A stretch of DNA of 10,034 nt from Fibrobacterota bacterium (GCA_003165595.1 PLWQ01000009.1:286246-296279); one strand, 5' to 3'; counted from the stretch's first letter, positions 1 through 8,133 are shown. Made by a program: numbers and translations. Notes: generated from the sequence alone by a model not told the origin.

Positions 1-1758
1 GCCGTCGCTGCGCGAAAAACAGGTGTCGGTTGCTCCAAAGGCAAAGCCTTGCACCCTTTTTCCATTCAGGTGCAGCGAGTCGAGCGGCATCACGGCAGGT
101 TTGGCATTCCAACGCAGGGAACATCTTTTGACAACCGGCGTCGCCAGTGTGTCCTGCCCTTGGTACAAGACACACCGGTATTGCAGGAATCTGAACGTGC
201 CTTTTGTATTTGCCACAAGCCCCAAAGAATCGGTCACCAGCGTCCATGGGTTCCATTGGGACTGGTTCGTGGTGTCCCAGCACACGCGAACAGACGTGCG
301 GAGCGAATCGTTGCTGGGCGGTACATACACCTGGTCGCTCCAGGTCACCGAGCCCGGCAGCACCACAATGGAGTCCTGACTGTTGTCCATGAACTTCACG
401 CCGGAAGATACCCATTTTCCGCTGTCCTGGCGCACCCCCCGGTTGGCCCACATGCGGGCAACGACAAAGCTGTCTATGGGCCACGTTGCCGCAACATTGC
501 CAAGCGAATCGACCGCGCAATTAAGGGCAAATGAGCTTGTGGGGTTCGCGGCCCCGGGTATCTTTGCGCTTGTCAACCAACCGTCGTCGAACCGGAGCAT
601 GGCCGCCGTGGATGAAAACGGAACGTATCCGGGTTTCACGGTATCACGAACACCTGATACCTTGACATGCGTACCTCCCGTTAGGGAATCGCTCATCCAT
701 ACGGCGGCGATATATTTGCCGTTGGACGAAATGGACGGATACCGCGAACTCGGGCCCGGCGCGAGCCGTACGGTGGTGTGGGTGTCGAGCGGCGTCCCCA
801 GTCCAATGGACCGGAACAAGATTCCGCTGTTGTCCCAGCTCACCATGCCGAACATGCCGGTCCCGTAGGATGCCAAAGGCGCGTCGTCGTAATAGTTCGA
901 CATGCCGGGCGTGTCCACCGCGCTGGTAAACTCGGCGCTGTCGACCTTGGAACGGGTTGCGTCGTACACCAGGAGCTTTGAAGTGCGCGGGAATCCGATA
1001 ACCCCCTCCAACCACCGGACAACGAAATTGCCGGCGTTGTCGGCCGCTATGCTTGGGTTGGATATCGACAGTTGCCATGCTGCGGGCCATCCTACGGCTA
1101 TGGTGACGGTGTCGCGCTTGAGCGACTGGGTGACCGAATTGTTGACAAAATAAAGTCTCCGCATGAACATGTGCCCGTCGTCCCTTTGAAAAACGACCAG
1201 AAACGTGTCGGCCTTCCACGCGCACATTGCAGCCCTTGTAACGCCGCCCGCCCCATCGATGCTGTCGCGTCCGAATAGCGGAAGGTCGCCATAGGCTTTG
1301 AGCGTATCAAGATTCTTGTCGACAAATGCCACAAGGTACCTGCTCTGACCCATGGCGCTGTGCAGATAATTGGAAGGCGCCTTTACCGAACTGCACATTT
1401 CCACCATAGGAAGCGACGTATCCACGCCCGAGGGGGTGATCTTGATTTCGCGCCTGTATATCTTGTCGAAGACATGGGCGGTGGTGCGGGACGAATCGGC
1501 CCAGAAAAAGGCGAAGTCGCCCGTGGCCGCGGCCGCGACGTCCGGCGTGCGCATCCGCGAATTGGCGAGACTGGGCCGCGATATGTTTTCCACTTTGGCA
1601 AGAATGCTTGCGCGAACGGCAAGCATGAGGCTGTCGCTTACGGTAAGGTTCTGGGATGACGCCGGCGAGCGGAAAAGGGAATCGACCAGGACGCCGCCCC
1701 ACGAAGAAGCGGCCGCAAGCGTTAGAACAAACACTGTGAATCGAAAATACCGCACCAT
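1..1758 (-). CDS. Secreted beta-rich protein, unknown function (C-terminus cut by window edge)
   Basis: The frame stays open from an ATG at 1758 to base 1, giving 586 codons without a stop; the C-terminus lies outside the window. The N-terminus looks like a signal peptide: MVRYFRF, then a hydrophobic stretch FVLTLAAASSWGG (about residues 9-22), so the product is probably exported. The rest is rich in S, T, V, D and W and looks all-beta. Similar strand motifs recur: PSIAADNAGNFVVRW (235-249), PSISSNGKYIAAVW (341-354) and AVDSLGNVAATW (415-426), suggesting propeller-like blades. Near the end, FRFLQYRCVLYQGQ resembles the 'YRV.L' beta-sandwich strands of some extracellular proteins. GGCGGGG lies just upstream of the start. 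The gene begins 67 bp after fliJ, and that gap holds a 12-nt palindrome (1771-1782) and a 6-bp inverted repeat (1785-1790 with 1818-1823), without a T tract. It may be cotranscribed with the flagellar genes. I do not recognise the family. Confidence 0.8.
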   Translation of the reverse strand, partial: MVRYFRFTVFVLTLAAASSWGGVLVDSLFRSPASSQNLTVSDSLMLAVRASILAKVENISRPSLANSRMRTPDVAAAATGDFAFFWADSSRTTAHVFDKIYRREIKITPSGVDTSLPMVEMCSSVKAPSNYLHSAMGQSRYLVAFVDKNLDTLKAYGDLPLFGRDSIDGAGGVTRAAMCAWKADTFLVVFQRDDGHMFMRRLYFVNNSVTQSLKRDTVTIAVGWPAAWQLSISNPSIAADNAGNFVVRWLEGVIGFPRTSKLLVYDATRSKVDSAEFTSAVDTPGMSNYYDDAPLASYGTGMFGMVSWDNSGILFRSIGLGTPLDTHTTVRLAPGPSSRYPSISSNGKYIAAVWMSDSLTGGTHVKVSGVRDTVKPGYVPFSSTAAMLRFDDGWLTSAKIPGAANPTSSFALNCAVDSLGNVAATWPIDSFVVARMWANRGVRQDSGKWVSSGVKFMDNSQDSIVVLPGSVTWSDQVYVPPSNDSLRTSVRVCWDTTNQSQWNPWTLVTDSLGLVANTKGTFRFLQYRCVLYQGQDTLATPVVKRCSLRWNAKPAVMPLDSLHLNGKRVQGFAFGATDTCFSRSDG

Positions 1759-1825
1759 GCTACCCCGCCGGCACATCTGTGCTACGGCATCCCGCACGCC
1801 GTTGTTTCCCTTTGCGAATGCCGCA

Positions 1826-2293
1826 TCATGCATCGGTCCGCGACACCGTGCGCATTCTGCGGATATATCCCTTCTGGGAAACATCGTCCACGAATTTCTG
1901 TTCTTCCGACTTATACTCTTTTTTCCATTCCGAGAGTCTTTTTTCCTTGAGGATTTCCAGCACCCTTGTTTCTTTCCTCGCCTGCGCAAGGCGCTGCCGG
2001 ATCGCGTCTCTTTCTTTTCCAAGCCGCTGGACGGCTCGAAGCGCTTCCTCGGCGTCGCTTTTCAGCTGTTGATGGTAGGAAACGGAAAGCCTAAGCGCCA
2101 TGAGATCGAGTACGCGAAGTCGGTGCTCCTTTTCCTCTGCGAAAAACGAATCCAGCGCGCGGCACATGCCCTCATGCCGGCGCCTTGCGGCAATAATTTC
2201 GCCGTTTTTCTTCGCGAGTTCCTTTTTTATTTCTTCTTCGGCCCGCTTTCTGATGTCAAGAATCGATTCGAGCCGGAAGAGGAAGCGTTTCAT
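1826..2293 (-). CDS. fliJ: FliJ, flagellar export chaperone / ATPase stalk
   Basis: This 155-residue, highly charged, almost entirely helical protein starts MKRFLFRLESILDIRK, the usual FliJ opening (F-x-x-L-L/I-x-h-R-x), and continues as a long coiled coil through about residue 135. FliJ proteins are about 145-155 residues. In the family, FliJ sits in the centre of the FliI hexamer like the gamma subunit of F1-ATPase, engages the FlhA export gate and helps deliver substrates. A longer open frame begins at 2458, but the ATG at 2293 is chosen because GCAGGA lies about 9 bases upstream, the family N-terminus begins there, and the longer version would overlap fliI by about 140 bp. The gene follows the fliI stop by 25 bp and is the last flagellar gene of the cluster in this window. 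Confidence 0.9.
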   Translation of the reverse strand: MKRFLFRLESILDIRKRAEEEIKKELAKKNGEIIAARRRHEGMCRALDSFFAEEKEHRLRVLDLMALRLSVSYHQQLKSDAEEALRAVQRLGKERDAIRQRLAQARKETRVLEILKEKRLSEWKKEYKSEEQKFVDDVSQKGYIRRMRTVSRTDA

Positions 2294-2318
2294 GGTCCGG
2301 TCCTGCAAAAGCGGTGGT

Positions 2319-3680
2319 TTATTTTGACTGTTGCGCCTGATTCTGCTTGGGCTTCGCGGACGCCACCAGCGCATCGATCTCCCGGAGACGCTTGAGCGTG
2401 GTGCCGAAATCGCTTTTCTCGGCCCGATCCTGTCGCAGGAACGATTCCAGTGCGTCATGCGCCTTGATGCTCTTGTCGACTCTGTCGCTCGTGCCGGGCG
2501 TGTACGCGCCTATCTGAATCAAATCCTCGTTTTCGCGGAAGGCTGCCATCAGGTCCTTGATGCGGCCCGAAAGCCCCAGATGCTCCTTGCTGATGACATC
2601 GGGCATGCAGCGGGAAATGCTCTCGAGCACGTCGATGGCCGGGTAGTGATTGCGGTGCGCGAGCTGGCGCGACAGCGCTATGTGGCCATCGAGAATACTG
2701 CGGGCCGCGTCGGAGATGGGCTCGTCCATATCGTCGCCTTCGACAAGCACGGTAAACAGCCCCGTTATTGTTCCGGTATCGGAAGTCCCTGCCCGTTCGA
2801 GAAACCGGGGAAGCATGGAGAATACCGAAGGTGTAAACCCCTTGGTTGCCGGCGGTTCACCTATAGCCAATCCTATCTCCCGCTGTGCGGTTGCCAAACG
2901 GGTGATCGAGTCCACCATAAACAGCACGTCTTTGCCCGCGTCGCGAAAGTACTCCGCGATTGCGGCCGCCACAAATGCACCCTTGAGCCTGATGAGCGCG
3001 GGCTGATCCGACGTCGCGACGACGACCACGGATCGTGAAAGGCCTTCTTCGCCCAAATCGCGTTCTATGAATTCGCGCACCTCGCGGCCGCGCTCGCCCA
3101 CCAGTGCGATGACATTCACGTCCGACTTGCAGTTCTTTGCCATCATGCCGAGAAGGATGCTCTTCCCAACCCCGCTGCCGGCAAAAATGCCCATGCGTTG
3201 GCCTTTACCGATTGTCGCAAGCGAGTCGACTGCCCGGATGCCGGTTTCGAAGGGTTCGCTAATTCTCTTTCGCGTGAGCGGGTTGGGTACGCGGGAAAAG
3301 ATCGATCGATACGATTCAGCGGCAATGGCGCCTTTGTCGTCAAGCGGGTTTCCCAATCCGTCAAGAACCCTACCCAGGAGATGCGGCCCCATTCCCGCCG
3401 TCAGTGGTTTCTTGGTGCCTACCACGGTAAGCCCCGGATGAATTCCCTCTATGGGGCCCAGCGGCATGAGCAGGGTGCGGTTCTTTCTGAAGCCAACAAC
3501 CTCGGCACGGCCCACGCACTCACCGCTCTGCTCGATGAGGCACACGTCGCCCACCGACGCGGCCGGTCCGGTGGATTCGATGAGAAGGCCGATCACCTCG
3601 GTGACCTTTCCGCAAATCCGTATCGGCTCCGCATTCGTCAGCGCGGACAGAACGGGTTCAAAATAGGAATCTGTGTTCAT
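2319..3680 (-). CDS. fliI: FliI, flagellum-specific export ATPase
   Basis: This 453-residue protein is full length for the family. A beta-barrel N-terminal domain (GKVTEVIGLLIESTGP, 24-39) precedes the ATPase core. The core has Walker A AGSGVGKS at 167-174, VGERGREV at 194-201 with the likely catalytic Glu196, and Walker B DVLFMVDS at 251-258. The alpha/beta ATPase signature PAIDVLESIS is at 347-356. GEPPATKGFTPSVFS (274-288) is typical of FliI and type III secretion ATPases. FliI forms a hexamer at the cytoplasmic base of the flagellum and hydrolyses ATP to help unfold and load export substrates. The start lies 6 bp after the fliH stop and has only a weak GAG in place of a Shine-Dalgarno site, so translation is probably coupled to fliH. 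No catalytic residue is missing. The order fliH-fliI-fliJ argues against a non-flagellar secretion ATPase. Confidence 0.97.
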   Translation of the reverse strand: MNTDSYFEPVLSALTNAEPIRICGKVTEVIGLLIESTGPAASVGDVCLIEQSGECVGRAEVVGFRKNRTLLMPLGPIEGIHPGLTVVGTKKPLTAGMGPHLLGRVLDGLGNPLDDKGAIAAESYRSIFSRVPNPLTRKRISEPFETGIRAVDSLATIGKGQRMGIFAGSGVGKSILLGMMAKNCKSDVNVIALVGERGREVREFIERDLGEEGLSRSVVVVATSDQPALIRLKGAFVAAAIAEYFRDAGKDVLFMVDSITRLATAQREIGLAIGEPPATKGFTPSVFSMLPRFLERAGTSDTGTITGLFTVLVEGDDMDEPISDAARSILDGHIALSRQLAHRNHYPAIDVLESISRCMPDVISKEHLGLSGRIKDLMAAFRENEDLIQIGAYTPGTSDRVDKSIKAHDALESFLRQDRAEKSDFGTTLKRLREIDALVASAKPKQNQAQQSK

Positions 3681-3686
3681 GGAATG

Positions 3687-4520
3687 CTACTCGGAGGAGG
3701 GATTTACAGCGTGCACGACACTTTCCCATATTCGTTCCACAAGCTCGCGCAGTTCCTCAAACTGCACGCCAAGGCGCGCGTCCGCAACGCCGGAATTCGA
3801 TTCGATGATACAGCCGCCCTTTTCAATGCGATCGTCCGGCTCTATTGATATAGAGTCAACACGTTCCGAAACGGGAAGCCAGAAGTCCCGGTGTTTCGAT
3901 ACGGTTTCCAGATCGTCACGGGCCACACGCACGACAATCCGTTCCCTGTCGGCTATGTACGAGAGACTTTTCTTGATAACCGCCAGCACCAAGTCCGAAT
4001 TGGTGACGGCTTCCGCGTGAACGATTGCTTTTGTCAATTCCATGCACAGCCGGAGCAGGATGCCGTGTGCGTTGCCATAGATGTCTTTCTTGGAACGCTC
4101 CATTGCCGCCAGAAACGAACCAATGCGCTCCTGCATCTGCTGCACCTGGCGGTCGTACTCGGCCTTTGCCGCAGCGCGACCGTCCTGTTCCCCGCGTGCC
4201 ATCCCTTCGGCCACGCCCTTCTCGTACGCTGCGGCAGCGGCAGCCTTGCCTTTTGCTTCCTGCGCCGCAAGCTCGGACCGAAGGTCGCTCACCTGTTTTT
4301 CCAGGTCGAGCGTCTGGCGTTCGTGCTCGGAAAACTGCTCTTTGGTTTTTCCCTTGACGTAGAATTCTTCGTATTCGAGCGGGTGAAGCGGGTAGTCGCC
4401 GGCCTTTTCTAACTTGCTTTTGAGGATTTTCCGGACGCCGACCGTGGCCGGGTCCTTCGACTTGAGCAAATGGTCGATAAGGGCGGAAACGTCGCCGGAG
4501 GACAATGACGGTGTTGCCAT
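3687..4520 (-). CDS. fliH: FliH, regulator/stator of the flagellar export ATPase
   Basis: This 277-residue protein is somewhat longer than the usual 220-260 residues. A variable N-terminus leads into a charged coiled coil (about 60-95), then a glycine-every-four segment with G102, G106, G110 and G114. Such GxxxG repeats are a known hallmark of FliH. The C-terminal domain has the family pattern VRVARDDLETV (197-207) and GGCIIESNSGVADARLGVQF (235-254), as in FliH and the V/F-type ATPase E/delta-like stalk subunits. FliH dimers bind the FliI N-terminus, restrain its ATPase and dock the complex at the C ring through FliN. TAGGGGAC precedes the ATG at 4520. The gene starts 10 bp after fliG and ends 6 bp before fliI, so the three genes form a tight translational block. 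Sequence identity is low in this family; position and domain pattern together carry the call. Confidence 0.92.
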   Translation of the reverse strand: MATPSLSSGDVSALIDHLLKSKDPATVGVRKILKSKLEKAGDYPLHPLEYEEFYVKGKTKEQFSEHERQTLDLEKQVSDLRSELAAQEAKGKAAAAAAYEKGVAEGMARGEQDGRAAAKAEYDRQVQQMQERIGSFLAAMERSKKDIYGNAHGILLRLCMELTKAIVHAEAVTNSDLVLAVIKKSLSYIADRERIVVRVARDDLETVSKHRDFWLPVSERVDSISIEPDDRIEKGGCIIESNSGVADARLGVQFEELRELVERIWESVVHAVNPSSE

Positions 4521-4530
4521 ACGGTGTCCC

Positions 4531-5643
4531 CTATACCACGATTTCTTCGTCGCCGCCGCGGCCGCTTATCACGATCTCGCCGTCTTCTTCCAACCGACGG
4601 ATAACGTCTACAATGCGCTGCTGAACCTCTTCCACGTCCTTGAGGCGCACCGGCCCCATGTATTCCATATCTTCTTTGATCATCTCCGCCGCGCGTGACG
4701 ACATGTTGCGGAAGAACTTCGTCTGCAGCTCCTCCGACGCGCCCTTGAGCGCCATGGCAAGTTCTTTCGTATCGATTTCCTTGAGCACCCGCTGCATGGA
4801 GCGGTCGTCGATGAGCAGCACGTCTTCGAACACGAACATGAGGCTCTTGATTTCCGTAGCAAGTTCGGGGTTTTCGCGTTCCAGGTTGCCCAGAATGTTT
4901 TTCTCGGTGCCGCGGTCAACGCTGTTGAGCATTTCCGCAACCGCCTTGACGCCGCCGATCTCCGATACGTCGCCGCCGAACAGCGACTTCACCTGGCCGA
5001 CGAGAACTTCTTCGACCTGATCGAGCGTGTCGGGCGAGATGCTTTCCATGGTGGCGATTCGGGTGGCAACGTCCACCTGCAGTTCCTGCGGCAGCGCGGA
5101 AACGATCGCCGCGGCATTTCCCGGTTCCATATGCGCCAAAAGCAAGGCAATGGTTTGCGGATGTTCCTTCTGGATAAAATTGACGAGCTGCTTTGGATCA
5201 ACGTTTTCCAGCAGGTTGAACCCGGTAGTACGTATGGTCTGCTGGACCTTTTCGAGAATTTCGTTGGCCTTTCTGGGGCCCAGCGCCTGTTCGAGTATTT
5301 CCCGTGCATACTCGATGCCGCCCTGCGAAACGTACTGCTGGGCGATTGCGATGTTATGAAATTCTTCGAGCACGGCCTCGCGGATTTCCGGGGTCACGTT
5401 GTCGAGGCGCGCGATCTCTGTTGACAACCGCTCAATTTCCGGTTCTTCAAGATTCTTGAGTATCTGTGAGGAAGCATCGGATCCGAGCGCGACCATCACG
5501 ATTGCGGCCTTTTTGGGACCGGGAATGTTCTTGATCGCGTCGAGCGACGCACCCCGCAGAGGTTCCTGCCCCTGCTCGTACCTGTCTTTGTAGAAGCCCG
5601 TCTTCTGAGGCGGATTCTCCGCGGTCGCCTTCTTTGCCGGCAT
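4531..5643 (-). CDS. fliG: FliG, flagellar motor switch/rotor protein
   Basis: FliG joins the MS ring to the C ring and contacts the stator through its C-terminal torque helix. This copy has 370 residues. The middle domain carries EHPQT (160-164), and the MFVF hinge is at 269-272. The torque domain reads IDDRSMQRVLKEID (278-291) through FRNMSSRAAEMIKEDME (311-327), retaining the charged residues that interact with MotA. The first 35 or so residues (MPAKKATAENPPQ..., rich in K, P and Q) precede the normal start of the domain (IKNIPGPKKAAIVMVALG, 37-54) and form an unusual extension. The ATG at 5643 is supported by GGGAGA about 8 bases upstream. The 113-bp gap after fliF contains one short bulged inverted repeat (TTGTC at 5698, GACAA at 5713) but no T tract. 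All domains are intact. Confidence 0.97.
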   Translation of the reverse strand: MPAKKATAENPPQKTGFYKDRYEQGQEPLRGASLDAIKNIPGPKKAAIVMVALGSDASSQILKNLEEPEIERLSTEIARLDNVTPEIREAVLEEFHNIAIAQQYVSQGGIEYAREILEQALGPRKANEILEKVQQTIRTTGFNLLENVDPKQLVNFIQKEHPQTIALLLAHMEPGNAAAIVSALPQELQVDVATRIATMESISPDTLDQVEEVLVGQVKSLFGGDVSEIGGVKAVAEMLNSVDRGTEKNILGNLERENPELATEIKSLMFVFEDVLLIDDRSMQRVLKEIDTKELAMALKGASEELQTKFFRNMSSRAAEMIKEDMEYMGPVRLKDVEEVQQRIVDVIRRLEEDGEIVISGRGGDEEIVV

Positions 5644-5756
5644 CAGTTGGTCTCCCGTCCATGAATCGTTGCTTGCAGGCCCATTACTATTATAGCGTTG
5701 TCGCGCACGCGAGACAATATGTTCGAGCTATAGTCGTCGCGCCGCAAAAAGGATGT

Positions 5757-7298
5757 CTATGCGCCCTTTTTCCTCGCAGGCGCCACGGGTTCCGATAACC
5801 ATTGACGGATGATAAGCGCGATGTTTATGGGTTCCTCGCGCGTGAGCATTTCCACGCGTTCGAGTATTGCCGAACTCTTCTTGACATGTTCCGGAATTTC
5901 ATCGGGCACTTCTTCGACGACGCCCAGCGGCTCCAGTTTCGGAAGCGGCGGATTGAGCGCATCCGCAATGGTCTTTGCCAGAAAGCGCAGGAAGAAAATA
6001 AACAGGATGGCGATAAGAACGACTGCGCCGTACTTCGCCATCATCATCCGGTTCTGCCACAGGTCACGATCCCGCAATTCCTGCTGTTCCTTGCGCAGGA
6101 ACTCGTTATCGAACTGCATGTTGGTCACGCTGATCTGGTCTCCGCGCGCAAGATCGTATCCAAGCGAGTTCTTCACCACGTCTTCCACCTGCTGCAGTTC
6201 CTGCGCCGTACGCGGAACATACGTTTCCTTGCCGGATTTGTCGGCGGTGTATTTACCGTCGAGCACCACCGATATCGTTTGCCTCTTGATGTTGCCCACT
6301 TCGGCCACGACATGCTCAATGGTCTTGTCGATTTCGTAGTTGGTGAGGGACTTTTCCTTGTTCTGGTCTCCGTTGGGCGCGTTCTTCATGTTTTCGTCCT
6401 CGCGCTCTTCGGACCGCACCACGCGGCTTTCCGGGTCGTATTTCTCCATGGTCTTTTCGGCCTTGTCGAAGTCCATCAGCACCGACACCTTCACTTTGCA
6501 TTTTCCCGAGCCAAGCACGCCGCTGAGGATCTGGTCGGCCTTTGTCTCAAGGTATTTCTCAACGTTCTGCTGAAGTTCCACGTTCTGGGAACTGCTCATT
6601 GCGGTTTCGTCGCCGCCGAACGGGTTCGACAGGAGTTTACCTTCGAAATCTATGATGGAAATATTCTGCGGCTTGAGTCCGTCCACGCTTGACGAGACGA
6701 GAAATGTAATGCCGCGAATCTGTTCCTTGTTGAGCTCACGGCCGGGCGCCATGCGAACCACCACCGACGCCTTGGTGTCCTTCTGGTTGTCGAGGAAAAT
6801 GGTGGGTTCCGGCAGCACGATATGAACACGCGCCGATTTTACTTCTTCGAGTCCCTCAATGGTGCGCTGCAGTTCACCTTCGAGCGCGCGGCGCGCGTTT
6901 ACTTTCTGGACAAAATCGGTCATGCCGAGGTTGGTCTTGTCGAAGAGTTCGTACCCCACGCCGTGCGCCTTGGGGAGGCCGGCCTTGGCCAGGGCCATTC
7001 TCGCCTCATAGACCTTGTTCTTGTCAACGAGGATCGTGCGGCCGTCGTTTTCCAATTTGTACTTGTAGTTGGCCTTGGTGAGTTGTTCCGTGACCGCGGC
7101 GGCGTCCTCGGTTTCGAGGTTGGAGTACAAAGGACGGTATGCGTTTCCGGCAGGGGTTCCCTTGGACCAGACCATCAGGCTCACCAGCCCGAGGAACGTA
7201 AAGATAACGAGAGAACTGGTGATGATCTTCTGCTGGAGCGTAAGACGCTGCCAGATGGCCGACAGCTGGGAGATGAGCTGCTTGAAGAACTCAGACAT
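5757..7298 (-). CDS. fliF: FliF, flagellar MS-ring protein
   Basis: FliF subunits assemble the membrane-embedded MS ring, the base on which the flagellum is built and the housing for the export gate. The protein is 513 residues, slightly short but complete. The first membrane helix is at about 24-44 (IITSSLVIFTFLGLVSLMVW). The YscJ-type ring-building region follows (RPLYSNLETEDAAAV at 55-69; LQRTIEGLEEVKSARVHIVL at 143-162). The FliF-specific region includes NYEIDKTIEHVVAEVGNIKR (320-339). The second membrane helix is at about 423-441, and the cytoplasmic tail ends with the FliG-binding segment INIALIIRQWLSEP (491-504). A strong AAAGGAG lies 6 bases before the ATG. The gene is separated from fliE by 172 bp, most of it an AT-rich inverted repeat. 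The variable middle (about 285-320) is charged and probably disordered. Confidence 0.97.
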   Translation of the reverse strand: MSEFFKQLISQLSAIWQRLTLQQKIITSSLVIFTFLGLVSLMVWSKGTPAGNAYRPLYSNLETEDAAAVTEQLTKANYKYKLENDGRTILVDKNKVYEARMALAKAGLPKAHGVGYELFDKTNLGMTDFVQKVNARRALEGELQRTIEGLEEVKSARVHIVLPEPTIFLDNQKDTKASVVVRMAPGRELNKEQIRGITFLVSSSVDGLKPQNISIIDFEGKLLSNPFGGDETAMSSSQNVELQQNVEKYLETKADQILSGVLGSGKCKVKVSVLMDFDKAEKTMEKYDPESRVVRSEEREDENMKNAPNGDQNKEKSLTNYEIDKTIEHVVAEVGNIKRQTISVVLDGKYTADKSGKETYVPRTAQELQQVEDVVKNSLGYDLARGDQISVTNMQFDNEFLRKEQQELRDRDLWQNRMMMAKYGAVVLIAILFIFFLRFLAKTIADALNPPLPKLEPLGVVEEVPDEIPEHVKKSSAILERVEMLTREEPINIALIIRQWLSEPVAPARKKGA

Positions 7299-7385
7299 TC
7301 TATACTCCTTTGAGGTTCGCCGGGCATTGCGTCGCTGCCTGTCCGGGTACTGTGCCGCCTCCGACTCTACCCTTGTGTGCGCTAA

Positions 7386-7469
7386 AGTTAAAAGATTAAA
7401 GTTAAAAGTTGAAAGTAGTAACTTCTATTTTTCTTCTTGCTTTGAACTTTCAACTTTCAACTTTGAACT
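7386..7469. repeat. AT-rich inverted repeat made of 7-base units, between fliE and fliF
   Basis: Two 30-base arms (7386-7415 and 7440-7469) are complementary at 25 of 30 positions around a 24-base spacer. As RNA on the coding (minus) strand, one further G-U pair forms. Each arm is a run of degenerate 7-mers close to AAAGTTN (for example AAAGTTA, AAAGATT, AAAGTTG). The right arm ends one base before the fliE stop codon; in the mRNA the fliE TGA is followed at once by an in-frame TAG that overlaps the arm. The stretch is far more AT-rich than the surrounding genes. It could be a dispersed hairpin element, an mRNA processing or stability structure that uncouples fliE from fliF, or a partial terminator, although no clean U tract follows the stem. 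Confidence 0.75.
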
Positions 7470-7470
7470 A

Positions 7471-7776
7471 TCATAACCTCATCTGCGAAACCTGCTGATA
7501 CGCGTCCATCACCTTGTTGCGGATTTCCATCATCATATTGAACGCTGTGTTGGCTTCTTCGACGGCCGTCATCACCTGGTGAACATCGGTGATTTCGCCC
7601 GCCACCATCTTGTCGATAGAAACGTCCGCCTTGTTCTGCAGATCGTTGACGTCCTTGAGGAACGTGTTGAGCGTGTCCTTGAACGAGGGCCCCGTGGTCT
7701 TGCCCGTCTGGATCCTTGACGATTCCTGTGCGGCCGCCCCTTCCTGGATCGGGCCGATTGCGTTGATTGAATCCAT
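7471..7776 (-). CDS. fliE: FliE, rod/MS-ring junction protein
   Basis: This 101-residue protein is the usual FliE size. FliE is the first rod component exported and joins the FlgB rod to the FliF MS ring. The conserved helical C-terminal half is plain: PSFKDTLNTFLKDVNDLQ (30-47), then VMTAVEEANTAFNMMMEIRN (68-87) and KVMDAYQQVSQMRL to the end, the standard FliE finish. An upstream ATG at 7848 would add 24 residues (MQRALIV...) not seen in the family. The ATG at 7776 is preferred because the family N-terminus begins there and ACGAGGT lies about 8 bases upstream. The stop TGA is followed directly by a second in-frame stop. It lies 81 bp after the small upstream gene and 172 bp before fliF. Confidence 0.95.
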   Translation of the reverse strand: MDSINAIGPIQEGAAAQESSRIQTGKTTGPSFKDTLNTFLKDVNDLQNKADVSIDKMVAGEITDVHQVMTAVEEANTAFNMMMEIRNKVMDAYQQVSQMRL

Positions 7777-7857
7777 CGTACAAACCTCGTTTGAAAAACT
7801 GGTACCAAAACTGCCTTTGTTCAAGTGTACTATGAGCGCCCTTTGCACGCAACACGG

Positions 7858-8118
7858 TCATGCATAGGCGTCGAACCGCGTGCCCAAATGACGAGCGGAA
7901 CCGGTTCTTTGCATTGTCGCCGCGCCCGTAACCTTGCCAAGCGCCTTTGTTTCCATCGACGCCTGCATGCCAACGGCCCCACCAGCCTGCGAAGCAAACG
8001 CGGCTTTCTGCGCTCCGGAATGCGGGGTCACTGTTCCGTTGTTCCGCGCGCGCGCCGCGCTCACCAGTTGCATGAACTGCGAAAGAGTATCGAGACCGGA
8101 CACAGATTGCACTGCCAT
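7858..8118 (-). CDS. Small operon protein of unknown function between flgC and fliE
   Basis: This 86-codon frame lies in the operon's direction, 15 bp after flgC, and has GAGGA 5-9 bases before its ATG. That is the spacing of a translated gene. The product has no signal peptide or membrane segment. An amphipathic helix is likely at the start (LDTLSQFMQLVSAARARNN, 9-27). The middle is rich in A, G, Q and T (HSGAQKAAFASQAGG) and looks disordered. The last residues, LGTRFDAYA, are more ordered in character. I do not recognise the family. Its location between a rod gene and the rod adaptor, in a cluster where every other gene is structural or export machinery, suggests a flagellar role such as a rod accessory factor, small chaperone or assembly regulator; this is inference from position only. 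A gene-free reading is possible but unlikely given the ribosome site and tight spacing. Confidence 0.7.
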   Translation of the reverse strand: MAVQSVSGLDTLSQFMQLVSAARARNNGTVTPHSGAQKAAFASQAGGAVGMQASMETKALGKVTGAATMQRTGSARHLGTRFDAYA

Positions 8119-8133
8119 AGAGTTTCCTCGCCG

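Noticed and set aside
1771-1823. Palindromes between fliJ and the secreted-protein gene as a terminator
   Set aside because: The 12-nt palindrome has a 2-base loop, the outer repeat is only 6 bp, and there is no T tract. Termination here cannot be claimed.
1370-2395. A 341-codon plus-strand open frame across fliJ and the secreted-protein start
   Set aside because: It is antisense to FliJ, which has clear family features, and the translation is low-quality and Arg/Phe-rich.
5698-5717. Inverted repeat TTGTC/GACAA between fliF and fliG as a terminator
   Set aside because: The stem is bulged, with 5 plus 2 pairs, and no U tract follows. It would also separate genes normally expressed together.
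5802-6692. A 296-codon plus-strand open frame antisense to fliF
   Set aside because: The His/Phe-rich translation is the mirror of the FliF reading frame and carries no domain.
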